The notes under the pieces were generated by a model, which was not told the origin of the DNA, made no database searches, and was given only the letters and a program-made list of their open reading frames with translations. DNA of 64,000 nt. Origin: Streptomyces sp. NBC_00582. Lineage in GTDB: Bacteria > Actinomycetota > Actinomycetes > Streptomycetales > Streptomycetaceae. Within the stretch, counting starts at the first letter, position 1, and each line of letters begins with the position of its first letter. The DNA lies in the NCBI RefSeq assembly GCF_036345155.1, contig NZ_CP107772.1:7130001-7194000 (forward strand), in the 5' to 3' direction. This document shows positions 16,096 through 25,175 of this stretch, piece after piece. Made by a program: the position numbers and the translations under genes.

Positions 16096-17741
16096 GCGGG
16101 ACACCGGACGTCAGCGTCGTCGTCGCGGTGTACAACACGATGCCCTACCTGACGGAGTGTCTGAACTCCCTCGTCGGGCAGAGCATCGGCCGAGGACGCC
16201 TGGAGATCGTCGCCGTCGACGATGGCTCCACCGACGACAGCGGCCGCGAACTGGACCGGTTCGCGGCGCTGTACCCGGACACCGTCAAGGTGATCCACCA
16301 GCCGAACTCCGGCGGCCCGGCCGCGCCCAGCAACCGTGCGCTGGACGTGGCCACCGGCCGTTACGTCTACTTCATCGGCTCCGACGACTACCTCGGCGAG
16401 GAAGCGCTGGAGCGCATGGTGAAGTGCGCCGACGCGAACGACTCGGACGTCGTCGTCGGGAAGATGGTCGGCACCAACGGCCGGTACGTGCACCAGGCGC
16501 TGTACAAGGAGAACGTCGCGGACGTCAGCCTGTACGACTCGGCGCTGCCGTTCACGCTGGCCAACACCAAGCTGTTCCGGCGGGACATGGTGGAGAAGTA
16601 CCACCTGCGGTTCCCGGAGCACCTGCCCGTCGGCAGCGACCAGCCGTTCACCATCGAGGCGTGCGTACGCGCCCGGAAGATCTCGGTGGTGGCCGACTAC
16701 ACCTGCTACTACGCGGTCAAGCGCGGCGACGCCAGCAACATCACCTACCGCGCGGACCATCTGGCCCGGCTGCGGGCCGCGGCCGAGATCATGGACTTCA
16801 CGGCCGGGCTGATCGAGGCGGGCCCGGACCGCGACGCCGTACTGCGCCGGCACTTCACCTGGGAGCTGGCCAAGCTGGTCCAGGACGACTTCCCGTCCCT
16901 GGACCGGGATCTGCAGCGCCGGCTCTGCTCGGGCATCGGCCGGCTCGCCGACGTCTACTTCACCGACGGCATCCGTGACGCCATGGACGTCAAGCGCCGG
17001 GTGCGGATCGCGCTGGCGCACGCCGTCGCCATCGACGAGCTGGCCGAGGCGATCTCCTCGGAGAAGGAGCACGGGGCGCCCCCGTTCGTGGTGGAGGGCG
17101 AGCGCGCCTACGCCCGCTACCCCGGCTTCCGCGACCCCCGCATCGGCGTGTCCGACCGGGTCTACGAGCTGGTCGGGGAGGCCGTACCGGGCCGCCTCGC
17201 CAAGGGCACCGTGCTGCTGGACTCCGCCTGGGAGCAGCAGGGCGAGCAGCTCGCCTACACGGCGTCCGTACGGGTGCCGGTGCTGGGCGACGTGGCCGGC
17301 GCCGGTGTGGCGCTGCGCCTGGTCAAGGGCGCGATGCCCAAGTCGGCGGACAAGCCGGGCGCGCGCCGGCTGAAGCCCGAGCACGAACTCGTGCCCGTGG
17401 TGGGCGAGATGCGGGTGGAGCCGGCCGAGAACGGCACCGGCAGCGTCCTGCACGCCCGCGTCCCGCTGGAGCCGGTCACCGGCAAGTGGGGTGTGCGCGT
17501 GTACGTCGACGTGGCCGGCTCGACGTACGAGATCCCGGTGCGCGGCAAGGGGCTGCCCATGCCGCTGGCCCGCAAGTGGGGCCGGGACGACGACCCGTAC
17601 CGCGCCTCGGCCCTGGTCAACCCCAAGGGACGCGTGGTGGTCGACACGGCCCAGATGTACCCCCCGAAGAGGACTGTGGTCCGGCGGGCGCTGGGGGGCC
17701 TTGTCCGGAAACTGAAGTCCCGTTCCAAAAGGAAGAAGTAG
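16092..17741 (+). CDS. Glycosyltransferase family 2 protein with long C-terminal extension
   Basis: A 549-residue protein from GTG 16092, which overlaps the GT4 stop. The first ~220 residues are a GT-A domain: VSVVVAVYNTMPYLTECLNS, VAVDDGSTDDSGR and the metal-site loop FIGSDDY. The C-terminal ~300 residues include a helical part and then a beta-rich region (AYTASVRVPVLGDVAG, LHARVPLEPVTGKWGVRV) resembling the tails of teichoic-acid-associated GT2 enzymes, and end in a basic segment (KLKSRSKRKK) that could bind membrane. It has a clear paralogue at 30556-31785 which shares the NSGGP and DHTCYY/DYTCYY segments. Confidence 0.85.
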   Translation: MSGTPDVSVVVAVYNTMPYLTECLNSLVGQSIGRGRLEIVAVDDGSTDDSGRELDRFAALYPDTVKVIHQPNSGGPAAPSNRALDVATGRYVYFIGSDDYLGEEALERMVKCADANDSDVVVGKMVGTNGRYVHQALYKENVADVSLYDSALPFTLANTKLFRRDMVEKYHLRFPEHLPVGSDQPFTIEACVRARKISVVADYTCYYAVKRGDASNITYRADHLARLRAAAEIMDFTAGLIEAGPDRDAVLRRHFTWELAKLVQDDFPSLDRDLQRRLCSGIGRLADVYFTDGIRDAMDVKRRVRIALAHAVAIDELAEAISSEKEHGAPPFVVEGERAYARYPGFRDPRIGVSDRVYELVGEAVPGRLAKGTVLLDSAWEQQGEQLAYTASVRVPVLGDVAGAGVALRLVKGAMPKSADKPGARRLKPEHELVPVVGEMRVEPAENGTGSVLHARVPLEPVTGKWGVRVYVDVAGSTYEIPVRGKGLPMPLARKWGRDDDPYRASALVNPKGRVVVDTAQMYPPKRTVVRRALGGLVRKLKSRSKRKK

Positions 17742-17750
17742 CGACCCTCC

Positions 17751-19034
17751 ATGAACATCTGTGTAGTAGCGCTCGGCAAGATCGGGCTCCCGCTGGCGGT
17801 GCAGTTCGCCTCCAAGGGCCACCGGGTCATCGGCGCGGACGTCAACGAGAAGGTCGTCGAGCTGGTCAACGCCGGTGTCGAGCCGTTCCCCGGTGAGCAC
17901 GACCTGGACGTCAAGCTGAAGCAGGCCGTCGACGCCGGCCTGCTGAGCGCGACCACGGACACCGCGTCCGCGGTCGCCGAGTCCGAGGCCGTCGTCGTGG
18001 TCGTCCCGCTGTTCGTGGACGCCGAGGGCGTCCCGGACTTCGGCTGGATGGACGCGGCGACCAAGGCGATCGCGCAGGGCCTCAAGCCCGGCACGCTGGT
18101 CTCGTACGAGACGACCCTCCCGGTCGGCACCACCCGCACCCGGTGGGCGCCGATGCTGGCCGAGGGCTCGGGGCTGACCGCGGGCGAGGACTTCCACCTG
18201 GTGTTCTCCCCGGAGCGCGTCCTCACCGGCCGGGTCTTCGCCGACCTGCGCCGCTACCCCAAGCTGGTCGGCGGCATCGACGAGGCGTCGACGGCCCGCG
18301 GTGTGGAGTTCTACGAGCAGGTCCTCGACTTCGACGAGCGGGCCGACCTGCCGCAGGCCAACGGCGTGTGGGACCTGGGCACCGCCGAGGCCTCCGAGCT
18401 GGCGAAGCTGGCCGAGACGACCTACCGGGACGTCAACATCGGTCTGGCGAACCAGTTCGCGCGCTTCGCCGACCAGAACGGCATCGACGTCAAGAAGGTC
18501 ATCGAGGCCTGCAACTCGCAGCCGTACAGCCACATCCACCAGCCGGGTATCGCGGTCGGCGGCCACTGCATCCCGATCTACCCGCGGATGTACCTGTGGA
18601 ACGACCCGTCGGCGACGGTCGTGCGCTCGGCCCGTGAGGCGAACGCCGCGATGCCGGAGTACGCGGTGGACCTGCTGGCGGCCGCGTACGGCGACCTGAC
18701 CGGCGTGAACGTCCTCGTGCTGGGCGCCGCCTACCGCGGCGGCGTGAAGGAGACGGCCTTCTCGGGCGTCTTCCCGACCGTCGAGGCCCTCAAGGCGCGC
18801 GGCGCGGTCCCCTTCGTCTCGGACCCGATGTACACGGCCGAGGAGCTCACCGCGCACGGCCTCACCCCGCACGCGGGGGAGAAGGTCACCGCGGCGATCC
18901 TCCAGGCCGACCACGCCGAGTACCGCACCCTGACCCCGGCTGACCTGCCGGACGTCACGGTCCTCGTCGACGGCCGTCGCACGACGGACCCGGAGGCGTG
19001 GAAGGGCGTGCGCCGGGTGGTGATCGGCGGCTGA
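17751..19034 (+). CDS. UDP-sugar 6-dehydrogenase (UDP-GlcNAc/ManNAc dehydrogenase-like)
   Basis: A 427-residue enzyme beginning MNICVVALGKIGLPLAVQFA, the NAD-binding fold. The catalytic cysteine is C273 in AVGGHCIPIYP. The SETTLPVGTT-type and FSPERVLTGRVFADL segments and a C-terminal UDP-binding domain complete the family. Such enzymes oxidise C6 of a UDP-hexose to the uronic acid with two NAD+. The sequence is closer in style to UDP-N-acetyl-hexosamine dehydrogenases (WbpA/WecC) than to UDP-glucose dehydrogenase, so it could make the uronate used by the DegT/MocA pair. It is the last gene before a terminator hairpin. Confidence 0.88.
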   Translation: MNICVVALGKIGLPLAVQFASKGHRVIGADVNEKVVELVNAGVEPFPGEHDLDVKLKQAVDAGLLSATTDTASAVAESEAVVVVVPLFVDAEGVPDFGWMDAATKAIAQGLKPGTLVSYETTLPVGTTRTRWAPMLAEGSGLTAGEDFHLVFSPERVLTGRVFADLRRYPKLVGGIDEASTARGVEFYEQVLDFDERADLPQANGVWDLGTAEASELAKLAETTYRDVNIGLANQFARFADQNGIDVKKVIEACNSQPYSHIHQPGIAVGGHCIPIYPRMYLWNDPSATVVRSAREANAAMPEYAVDLLAAAYGDLTGVNVLVLGAAYRGGVKETAFSGVFPTVEALKARGAVPFVSDPMYTAEELTAHGLTPHAGEKVTAAILQADHAEYRTLTPADLPDVTVLVDGRRTTDPEAWKGVRRVVIGG

Positions 19035-19057
19035 CACAGCCGACCGTCGTAGGATGC

Positions 19058-19081
19058 GGCCCCGGCCAGTCGGCCGGGGCC
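19058..19081 (+). terminator. Terminator of the sugar operon
   Basis: A perfect 10-bp stem (GGCCCCGGCC and GGCCGGGGCC) with a 4-base loop, 23 bases after the dehydrogenase stop. It also argues that the next gene starts after it. Confidence 0.8.
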
Positions 19082-19101
19082 GTTCTCCGTTGGGGGTGCC
19101 C

Positions 19102-20379
19102 GTGCCGGACGTCCGCACCGAGCCGACCACGGCGCGCACTGTACGCCGCCCGCGCCGCCTGCGTGCCGCCCTTCCCCTGCTGGTGTGCGTCGTGTACGCC
19201 GTGCTCCAGCTCGCCGCCGGCTCCCGGTGGACGCTGTTCCCCGACTCCTACCGGTACGCCCGCGCCGCCGAACAGTACCTGGGCGACTCTCGTGCGCAGG
19301 CCCACCGCACGGCGCTCGCGGCCTACTGCACCAGCCGGGCCGACCGTGAGGCGCACGGGGTACGGCTCCAGCCGACGAACCACAGGAGCGAGCAGGCCCT
19401 GGCGGCCGCCGCCGCCCGCAAGTGCCGGCACCGCTGGGCGAACGCCCGGGACATCACCACCGCCGACCCCCGCTATCAGGCCATCTTCGCCGCCCGCCCC
19501 GGCTATCCGCTGCTCGCGGCGCCCTTCGTCGGCGCCCTCGGCGTGCTAGACGGCATGTGGCTGCTCGGCCTGCTCACCGCCGCGGGCGGCTCCCTGCTGG
19601 TCTTCGGGCTGCTGCGGCGCGGCGCGGGGCTGGGCCGCACGGCCGCGCTCACCGGGCAGGTGGCCTTCCTCGCCAGTCCGCTCGGCTGGTGGAGCGACCA
19701 GGCCCTGAGCGAGGGACTGTTCACCCTGTGCACGCTCAGCGTGCTCTGGGGCGGTCTGGTGCTGCTGCGCCGCCGCGCCCTGCCCACGGCGGCGGCCGTC
19801 ACGACGCTGGCGTACGGCGTGGGGGCGGTCACCCGCTACTCGTCGGCCCTGGTGCTGGCGGCGTTCGTGGCGGCGGCCGCGACGGGTGCCCTGTGCTGGT
19901 CGCGCGCGCTGCGGCACCGGGGGACGGCCGTCCTCGCGGCCGTCTCGGCGGTGGCCGCGGCGGCGGTGGCGGTGGTGATGAAGGCGCTGGCGCTGCCGTC
20001 CTCGCAGGTGACCCTCCAGGACACCTTCACCCACCACTTCCGGCTGCCCGAGGTGGCCGACCCGTGGAGCGAACTGCTCGGCCTCGCCGGCCGGTTCTGG
20101 GAGGACTGGGCCGCCCAGCAGGCGGGGCTGCCGTACTTCCTGGTCCTGACCGCCCTCGCGGTCTGGGCGCTGGCACGGTACGGCGAGGGGCTGGGCCCGC
20201 TCGCCGCGGCGACCGCGCTCAGCGGGGCGTTCGTGGTCAGCGACCACCCGCTCGTCCAGGAGGCGGACCGGCTCGGTGTGCTGATGTGGATGCCGGTGGT
20301 CCTGGGGCTGCCGCTGGTCGTGGACCGCCACTGGGCATGGCACCCGGCCCGGCAGCCGGAGCCACGCCCAGCGAGCTGA
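19102..20379 (+). CDS. Polytopic membrane protein, possibly a lipid-linked sugar transferase
   Basis: About 425 residues with roughly 8-10 hydrophobic segments (LLVCVVYAVLQLAAG, LLGLLTAAGGSLLVFGLL, ALVLAAFVAAAATGAL, PYFLVLTALAVWALA). An early extracytoplasmic DSYRYARAAEQYLG motif after the first span resembles the acidic loop of GT-C transferases (ArnT/PMT type), but the match is partial. A long soluble loop with Cys (AAYCTSRADREAHG ... AAARKCRHRW) follows. I chose GTG 19102 (GTG 19096 also possible), because an earlier start would lie in the terminator hairpin. It faces the acetyltransferase gene and may belong to the same cassette. Confidence 0.65.
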   Translation: MPDVRTEPTTARTVRRPRRLRAALPLLVCVVYAVLQLAAGSRWTLFPDSYRYARAAEQYLGDSRAQAHRTALAAYCTSRADREAHGVRLQPTNHRSEQALAAAAARKCRHRWANARDITTADPRYQAIFAARPGYPLLAAPFVGALGVLDGMWLLGLLTAAGGSLLVFGLLRRGAGLGRTAALTGQVAFLASPLGWWSDQALSEGLFTLCTLSVLWGGLVLLRRRALPTAAAVTTLAYGVGAVTRYSSALVLAAFVAAAATGALCWSRALRHRGTAVLAAVSAVAAAAVAVVMKALALPSSQVTLQDTFTHHFRLPEVADPWSELLGLAGRFWEDWAAQQAGLPYFLVLTALAVWALARYGEGLGPLAAATALSGAFVVSDHPLVQEADRLGVLMWMPVVLGLPLVVDRHWAWHPARQPEPRPAS

Positions 20380-20392
20380 GCCCCGCCGTCTT

Positions 20393-20995
20393 TCAGACGG
20401 CGCGCTCGGTGAGGACGCCGTCCTTCTCGTCGTACAGCTCGCCCGTCCTCGGGCACTCCCACACGCCGTTCTCGCCCTCGCGCTCGGTGAGCCGGACGCC
20501 GGCGCGGCCGACCCAGCCGATCCGCCGGGCGGGGACGCCCACCACGAGCGCGAAGTCGGGCACGTCCTTGGTGACGACGGCGCCCGCGGCGACCATCGCC
20601 CAGCGGCCGATGGTGATCGGGGCCACGCAGACCGAGCGGGCGCCGATCGAGGCGCCGTCGAGGATCTTCACGCCGACGGCCTCCCAGTCGCCGCCGCGCT
20701 TCTGCTTGCCGTCGGGGTCCACGGACCGCGGGTTGTGGTCGTTGGTGAGGACCACGGCGGGGCCGATGAAGACACCGTCGCCCAGTTCGGCGGGCTCGTA
20801 GACGAGCGCGTAGTTCTGCAGCTTGCAGTTGTCGCCCATGTGCACGCCCGAGCCGACGTACGCGCCGCGGCCGATCACACAGCCCTCGCCGAGGCGGGCG
20901 CCCTCACGGATCTGCGCGAGGTCCCAGACACTGCTGCCGGCGCCGATCTCGGCACTCTCGTCGACCTGCGCGCTGGGCTGGACCCTGTAGTTCAC
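20393..20995 (-). CDS. WlbB/WbpD-like left-handed beta-helix N-acetyltransferase
   Basis: A 200-residue hexapeptide-repeat protein. The phrases VWDLAQIREGARLGEGCVIG, GRGAYVGSGVHMGDNCKLQN and YALVYEPAELGDGVFIGPAV closely follow WlbB/WbpD enzymes, which acetylate the 3-amino group of UDP-2-acetamido-3-amino-2,3-dideoxyglucuronate using acetyl-CoA. The start is GTG 20995, preceded by GGAAGG; an upstream ATG at 21034 would lack a site. The C-terminal ~35 residues (WVGRAGVRLTEREGENGVWECPRTGELYDE) extend past the helix. It is transcribed toward the sugar cassette and provides the last step of the inferred diacetamido-uronate route. Confidence 0.85.
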   Translation of the reverse strand: MNYRVQPSAQVDESAEIGAGSSVWDLAQIREGARLGEGCVIGRGAYVGSGVHMGDNCKLQNYALVYEPAELGDGVFIGPAVVLTNDHNPRSVDPDGKQKRGGDWEAVGVKILDGASIGARSVCVAPITIGRWAMVAAGAVVTKDVPDFALVVGVPARRIGWVGRAGVRLTEREGENGVWECPRTGELYDEKDGVLTERAV

Positions 20996-21053
20996 TTGTT
21001 CGCCTTCCGGTGTCTGCGTTCGCGCTGCGAGCATACGGGCGACCGGGCTCGGT

Positions 21054-21082
21054 TTGACCCCCGATCGGCCGCCCCGTAACCT
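21054..21082 (+). promoter_or_regulatory. Promoter of rplU-rpmA
   Basis: TTGACC at 21054-21059 and TAACCT at 21077-21082 are separated by exactly 17 bases, a good vegetative sigma (HrdB) promoter. The transcript would start near 21089, leaving about 148 bases of leader before rplU. Confidence 0.72.
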
Positions 21083-21236
21083 TGACCGTCGGCGTGTTCC
21101 CTAAGCGCGCCACATCCCCGTAAACCTCTTCCTCCCGGAAACCGGTCCGCCGGTGGTCAGGGAGAGGCCGTCCGTGATGGTTCCCGGGCGGCTGGACTGC
21201 GGGGGTGCCGTTCCCGAGCGAGAGAGTGAGATCCGC

Positions 21237-21557
21237 GTGTACGCCATCGTGCGCAGCGGTGGTCGCCAGCACAAGGTTGCTGTCGGCGACATCGTTGAGG
21301 TTGACAAGATTTCCACCGCCCAGGTTGGCGACACGGTCGAGCTCTCGACCCTGCTCGTTGTCGACGGCGACGCTGTGACCAGCGACCCGTGGGTGCTGGC
21401 CGGCATCAAGGTCCAGGCCGAGGTCGTGGACCACCACAAGGGCCAGAAGATCGACATTCTGCGCTACAAGAACAAGACGGGCTACCGTCGTCGTCAGGGC
21501 CACCGCCAGCAGTACACGGCGATCAAGGTCACCGCGATCCCCGCGGCTGCGAAGTAA
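21237..21557 (+). CDS. rplU: 50S ribosomal protein L21
   Basis: A 106-residue protein of normal length ([18 protein letters not shown] at the start, [11 protein letters not shown] near the end). The GTG at 21237 fits the family N-terminus; earlier in-frame starts do not. It binds 23S rRNA in the large subunit. rpmA follows after 13 bases, so the two form the usual operon. A strong promoter lies about 150 bases upstream, with a leader that could fold. Confidence 0.97.
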   Translation: MYAIVRSGGRQHKVAVGDIVEVDKISTAQVGDTVELSTLLVVDGDAVTSDPWVLAGIKVQAEVVDHHKGQKIDILRYKNKTGYRRRQGHRQQYTAIKVTAIPAAAK

Positions 21558-21570
21558 GGACTGAGGAGAC

Positions 21571-21825
21571 ATGGCACACAAGAAGGGCGCATCGTCCACC
21601 CGGAACGGTCGCGACTCCAATGCCCAGCGGCTCGGCGTGAAGCGCTTCGGCGGTCAGGTCGTCAACGCGGGTGAGATCCTGGTCCGCCAGCGTGGCACCC
21701 ACTTCCACCCGGGCGCCGGTGTCGGTCGCGGTGGCGACGACACGCTGTTCGCGCTCGAGGCCGGTTCGGTGCAGTTCGGCACCCACCGTGGCCGCAAGGT
21801 CGTGAACATCGTTCCGGTCGCCTGA
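21571..21825 (+). CDS. rpmA: 50S ribosomal protein L27
   Basis: An 84-residue protein starting [20 protein letters not shown], the unmistakable L27 N-terminus, which in the ribosome reaches the peptidyl transferase centre. There is no N-terminal cleavage extension as in Firmicutes. A GAGGAG site precedes the ATG. A strong two-tier hairpin follows before obg. Confidence 0.97.
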   Translation: MAHKKGASSTRNGRDSNAQRLGVKRFGGQVVNAGEILVRQRGTHFHPGAGVGRGGDDTLFALEAGSVQFGTHRGRKVVNIVPVA

Positions 21826-21850
21826 GTCGGCTGATCGGAAGCCTTTCGCG

Positions 21851-21890
21851 AGGCGGACCTCACTTCCCGGACGGGAAGGCGGGTCCGCCT
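21851..21890 (+). terminator. Terminator or attenuator between rpmA and obg
   Basis: Outer arms AGGCGGACC and GGTCCGCCT (9 bp) enclose an inner 7-bp stem (CTTCCCG and CGGGAAG), followed by TTT. It would end most rplU-rpmA transcripts and lower readthrough into obg. Confidence 0.82.
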
Positions 21891-21944
21891 TTCGCGTGTT
21901 ACGCAAGAGACAAGAACGTACGTATCTGATGGAGGCACCCCACC

Positions 21945-23381
21945 ATGACCACCTTCGTGGACCGCGTCGAGCTGCACGTCGCCGCGGGTAACGGAGGTCA
22001 CGGCTGTGCCTCCGTCCACCGTGAGAAGTTCAAGCCGCTGGGCGGCCCCGACGGGGGCAACGGCGGGCGCGGCGGCGACGTGATCCTCACCGTCGACCAG
22101 TCCGTCACCACGCTGCTCGAGTACCACCACTCCCCGCACCGGAAGGCCACCAACGGCAAGCCGGGGGAGGGCGGCCACCGCTCCGGCAAGGACGGGCAGG
22201 ATCTCGTCCTCCCCGTGCCGGACGGGACCGTCGTCCTGGACAAGGCGGGGAACGTGCTCGCCGACCTGGTCGGGCACGGCACCTCCTTCGTCGCCGCCCA
22301 GGGCGGCCGCGGCGGGCTCGGCAACGCCGCCCTGGCCTCCGCCCGCCGCAAGGCGCCCGGTTTCGCGCTGCTCGGTGAGCCGGGGGACCTGCAGGACGTC
22401 GTCCTGGAGCTGAAGACCGTCGCGGACGTGGCCCTGGTCGGCTACCCGAGCGCCGGCAAGTCCTCGCTGATCTCCGTGCTCTCCGCCGCCAAGCCGAAGA
22501 TCGCCGACTATCCGTTCACCACGCTCGTGCCGAACCTCGGCGTCGTGACCGCGGGATCGACCGTCTACACCATCGCCGACGTCCCCGGGCTCATCCCCGG
22601 TGCCAGCCAGGGCAAGGGCCTCGGCCTGGAGTTCCTGCGGCACGTCGAGCGGTGCAGTGTGCTGGTGCACGTCCTCGACACCGCGACCCTGGAGTCCGAC
22701 CGCGACCCGGTCTCCGACCTCGACATCATCGAGGAGGAGCTGCGGCAGTACGGCGGGCTCGGCGACCGGCCCCGGATCGTCGTCCTGAACAAGATCGACG
22801 TACCGGACGGCAAGGACCTGGCGGAGATGGTGCGGCCGGACCTGGAGGCCCGCGGGTACCGCGTCTTCGAGGTGTCCGCCGTGGCGCACACCGGACTCAG
22901 GGAGCTGTCGTTCGCGCTGGCCGACCTGGTCGGGCGGGCGCGTGCCGCCAAGCCGAAGGAGGAGGCGACGCGGATCGTCATCCGGCCCAAGGCCGTGGAC
23001 GACGCCGGCTTCACCGTCACGCTGGAGGAGGACGGCCTCTACCGCGTCCGTGGCGAGAAGCCCGAACGCTGGGTGCGGCAGACCGACTTCAACAACGACG
23101 AGGCCGTCGGCTATCTCGCCGACCGCCTCAACCGCCTCGGTGTGGAGGAGGAGTTGATGAAGGCCGGCGCCCGGGCGGGCGACGGTGTGGCGATCGGTCC
23201 CGAGGACAACGCGGTCGTCTTCGACTGGGAGCCGACCGTCATGGCCGGCGCGGAGATGCTGGGCCGCCGCGGTGAGGACCACCGCTTCGACGCCCCGCGG
23301 CCCGCGAGCCAGCGCCGCCGCGACCGTCAGGCCGAACGCGACGAGGCCGGCCAGGAGTTCGAGGGCTTCGAGCCCTTCTGA
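21945..23381 (+). CDS. obg: GTPase Obg
   Basis: A 478-residue GTPase with the three Obg regions. The glycine-rich Obg fold comes first ([15 protein letters not shown]). The G domain has G1 GYPSAGKSS (166-174, K172), G3 DVPGLIPGA and G4 NKID. The C-terminal OCT-type domain ends in [11 protein letters not shown], followed by an Arg/Glu tail. Obg acts in 50S assembly and stress control, and in streptomycetes it has been tied to the onset of sporulation. GGAGG lies 5' of the ATG. It is followed by a 12-bp hairpin. Confidence 0.97.
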   Translation: MTTFVDRVELHVAAGNGGHGCASVHREKFKPLGGPDGGNGGRGGDVILTVDQSVTTLLEYHHSPHRKATNGKPGEGGHRSGKDGQDLVLPVPDGTVVLDKAGNVLADLVGHGTSFVAAQGGRGGLGNAALASARRKAPGFALLGEPGDLQDVVLELKTVADVALVGYPSAGKSSLISVLSAAKPKIADYPFTTLVPNLGVVTAGSTVYTIADVPGLIPGASQGKGLGLEFLRHVERCSVLVHVLDTATLESDRDPVSDLDIIEEELRQYGGLGDRPRIVVLNKIDVPDGKDLAEMVRPDLEARGYRVFEVSAVAHTGLRELSFALADLVGRARAAKPKEEATRIVIRPKAVDDAGFTVTLEEDGLYRVRGEKPERWVRQTDFNNDEAVGYLADRLNRLGVEEELMKAGARAGDGVAIGPEDNAVVFDWEPTVMAGAEMLGRRGEDHRFDAPRPASQRRRDRQAERDEAGQEFEGFEPF

Positions 23382-23394
23382 GGCACGCGTCACC

Positions 23395-23425
23395 GACCCG
23401 TTGCGGTGCACCGCCGCAACGGGTC
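23395..23425 (+). terminator. Terminator after obg
   Basis: A perfect 12-bp stem (GACCCGTTGCGG and CCGCAACGGGTC) with a 7-base loop, 13 bases after the stop. Confidence 0.85.
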
Positions 23426-23549
23426 TCCCCTGTCCTCGTCCGTCCTCTTTCTTGTCATGTCATCGCGGTTCCGCGTTCAGCGGGCCGACCGGCTGACCGT
23501 GCCATCTTTCCTTGCGTCAAGACGCCAGCGACGCAAGGGAGTTCCCCCC

Positions 23550-25088
23550 ATGTCCCCGGACCGCCGTCGTCTCCTCACCGCCGGTGCCGCCGTGCTCGGC
23601 GCCGCCGCCTCCGCCCAGTTCTGGCTGCCCGCCACCGCCCACGCCGCCGCGAGCACCCTGCCCGAGAACGTGTTCAGCCTCGGCGTGGCCTCGGGGGATC
23701 CTCTGCCCGACGGGATCGTGCTGTGGACCCGCCTCGCCCCCGACCCGCTGAACGGCGGCGGGATGCCGCGGCGAAACGTCGCCGTGCAGTGGGAGATCTC
23801 GCCCGACTCCCGGTTCGCCTCCTCCGTGCGCCGCGGCACCGCCACGGCACGGCCCGAGTACGGGCACAGCGTTCATGTGGACGTACGAGGCCTGAAGCCG
23901 GGCCGCGACTACTGGTACCGCTTCCGCGCCGGCGGCCGGATCTCCCCGGTCGGCCGCACCCGCACCGCGCCGCAGCCCCTCGCCTCCGGCGGCTCGCTGC
24001 GCATCGCGCTCGCCTCCTGCCAGAACTGGCAGCAGGGCCACTTCACCCCCTACGCCGACATGGCGGCCCAAAACCCGGACGTCGTCCTCTTCGTCGGCGA
24101 CTACGTCTACGAGTCGGGGCCCTCCGCGACGGCCGTGCGCCGGCACGAGGGCAGCGGTGAACCGTACACACTCACCCAGTACCGCAACCGGTACGCCCAG
24201 TACCGCGGCGACCCCGATCTGAAGCGGATGCACGCCCGCGCCCCCTGGGTGGTCACCTTCGACGACCACGAGGTGGACAACGACTTCGCCGGGGAGGTCC
24301 CGCAGGACCCCGACAAGCAGTCCCACGACGCGTTCGTGACCCGGCTGACGGCCGCCTACCAGGCGTACTACGAGCACATGCCGGTACGGGCCGCGGCGGT
24401 CCCGGACGGCCCGCACATCCGGATGTACCGCGCCCTCAGGTTCGGCCGTCTCGCCCGGCTGAACGTGCTGGACACCCGGCAGTTCCGCAGCGACCAGGCC
24501 GTCACCCAGGAGGGTGCCCGGGACCCGGCGCGCACCATGCTCGGCGCCGAGCAGAAGCGGTGGCTGCTGAACGGGCTGCGGACCTCCGACACCCGCTGGA
24601 ACCTGATCGCCTCCCAGATCATGATGGCCGAGACCGATCTGCTGGCCGGCCCCGGCAAGCTCTGGTACTACGACGCCTGGGACGGCTACCAGGCCGAACG
24701 CAACGCGCTCCTCGCAGAGTTGGCGTCGGTGCGCAACCCGGTGGTGCTCAGCGGCGACCGCCACCTCACCATGATCAGCGATCTGAAGCGGGACTTCGCC
24801 GACCCCTCCTCGGCGGTCGTCGGCGCCGAGTTCGTCGGTACCTCGATCTCCAGCAACGGCGACCAGGACCAGGAGGCCTTCCACGCCCGGTGGGACCCGC
24901 TGAAGGCCGACAACCCGCACTGGAAGCTGATCGACGCCCACCGCGGCTACCACCTGTTCGACATCCGCGAGGACGCCGTCGACGCACGGGTACGGGTCGT
25001 GGACACCGTCCTGAAGCCGAAGGCGACCGCCCGCACCCTGGCGAGACTCAGGGTCGTGGACGGCCGGCCGGGCGTCCGGAAGGTGTGA
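23550..25088 (+). CDS. PhoD-type alkaline phosphatase, Tat-exported
   Basis: A 512-residue protein. The N-terminus (MSPDRRRLLTAGAAVLGAAA, then ATAHAAA) is a Tat signal peptide with twin arginines and a signal peptidase site near residue 35. PhoD metal motifs are present: FVGDYVYESG, TFDDHEVDNDFAG, and SGDRHLTM with the conserved His. PhoD enzymes are Ca/Fe phosphodiesterases and monoesterases that work outside the membrane, and some degrade teichoic acids. Its place beside wall-polymer genes makes that substrate worth considering. The ATG at 23550 follows AAGGGA and gives the right signal peptide; earlier starts do not. It is monocistronic. Confidence 0.9.
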   Translation: MSPDRRRLLTAGAAVLGAAASAQFWLPATAHAAASTLPENVFSLGVASGDPLPDGIVLWTRLAPDPLNGGGMPRRNVAVQWEISPDSRFASSVRRGTATARPEYGHSVHVDVRGLKPGRDYWYRFRAGGRISPVGRTRTAPQPLASGGSLRIALASCQNWQQGHFTPYADMAAQNPDVVLFVGDYVYESGPSATAVRRHEGSGEPYTLTQYRNRYAQYRGDPDLKRMHARAPWVVTFDDHEVDNDFAGEVPQDPDKQSHDAFVTRLTAAYQAYYEHMPVRAAAVPDGPHIRMYRALRFGRLARLNVLDTRQFRSDQAVTQEGARDPARTMLGAEQKRWLLNGLRTSDTRWNLIASQIMMAETDLLAGPGKLWYYDAWDGYQAERNALLAELASVRNPVVLSGDRHLTMISDLKRDFADPSSAVVGAEFVGTSISSNGDQDQEAFHARWDPLKADNPHWKLIDAHRGYHLFDIREDAVDARVRVVDTVLKPKATARTLARLRVVDGRPGVRKV

Positions 25089-25175
25089 ACACGGTGTGAC
25101 CGGAGCCTGGGGCTCATCTGTGTCCCAGGCTCCTCTCAGCGCACTCTAAGGAACATCTCTTACCGTCCCTTGACC

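Noticed and set aside
19054..19101. Upstream start for the polytopic membrane protein at 19054
   Set aside because: It would place the first codons within a perfect terminator hairpin and add an atypical Arg/Pro-rich start.
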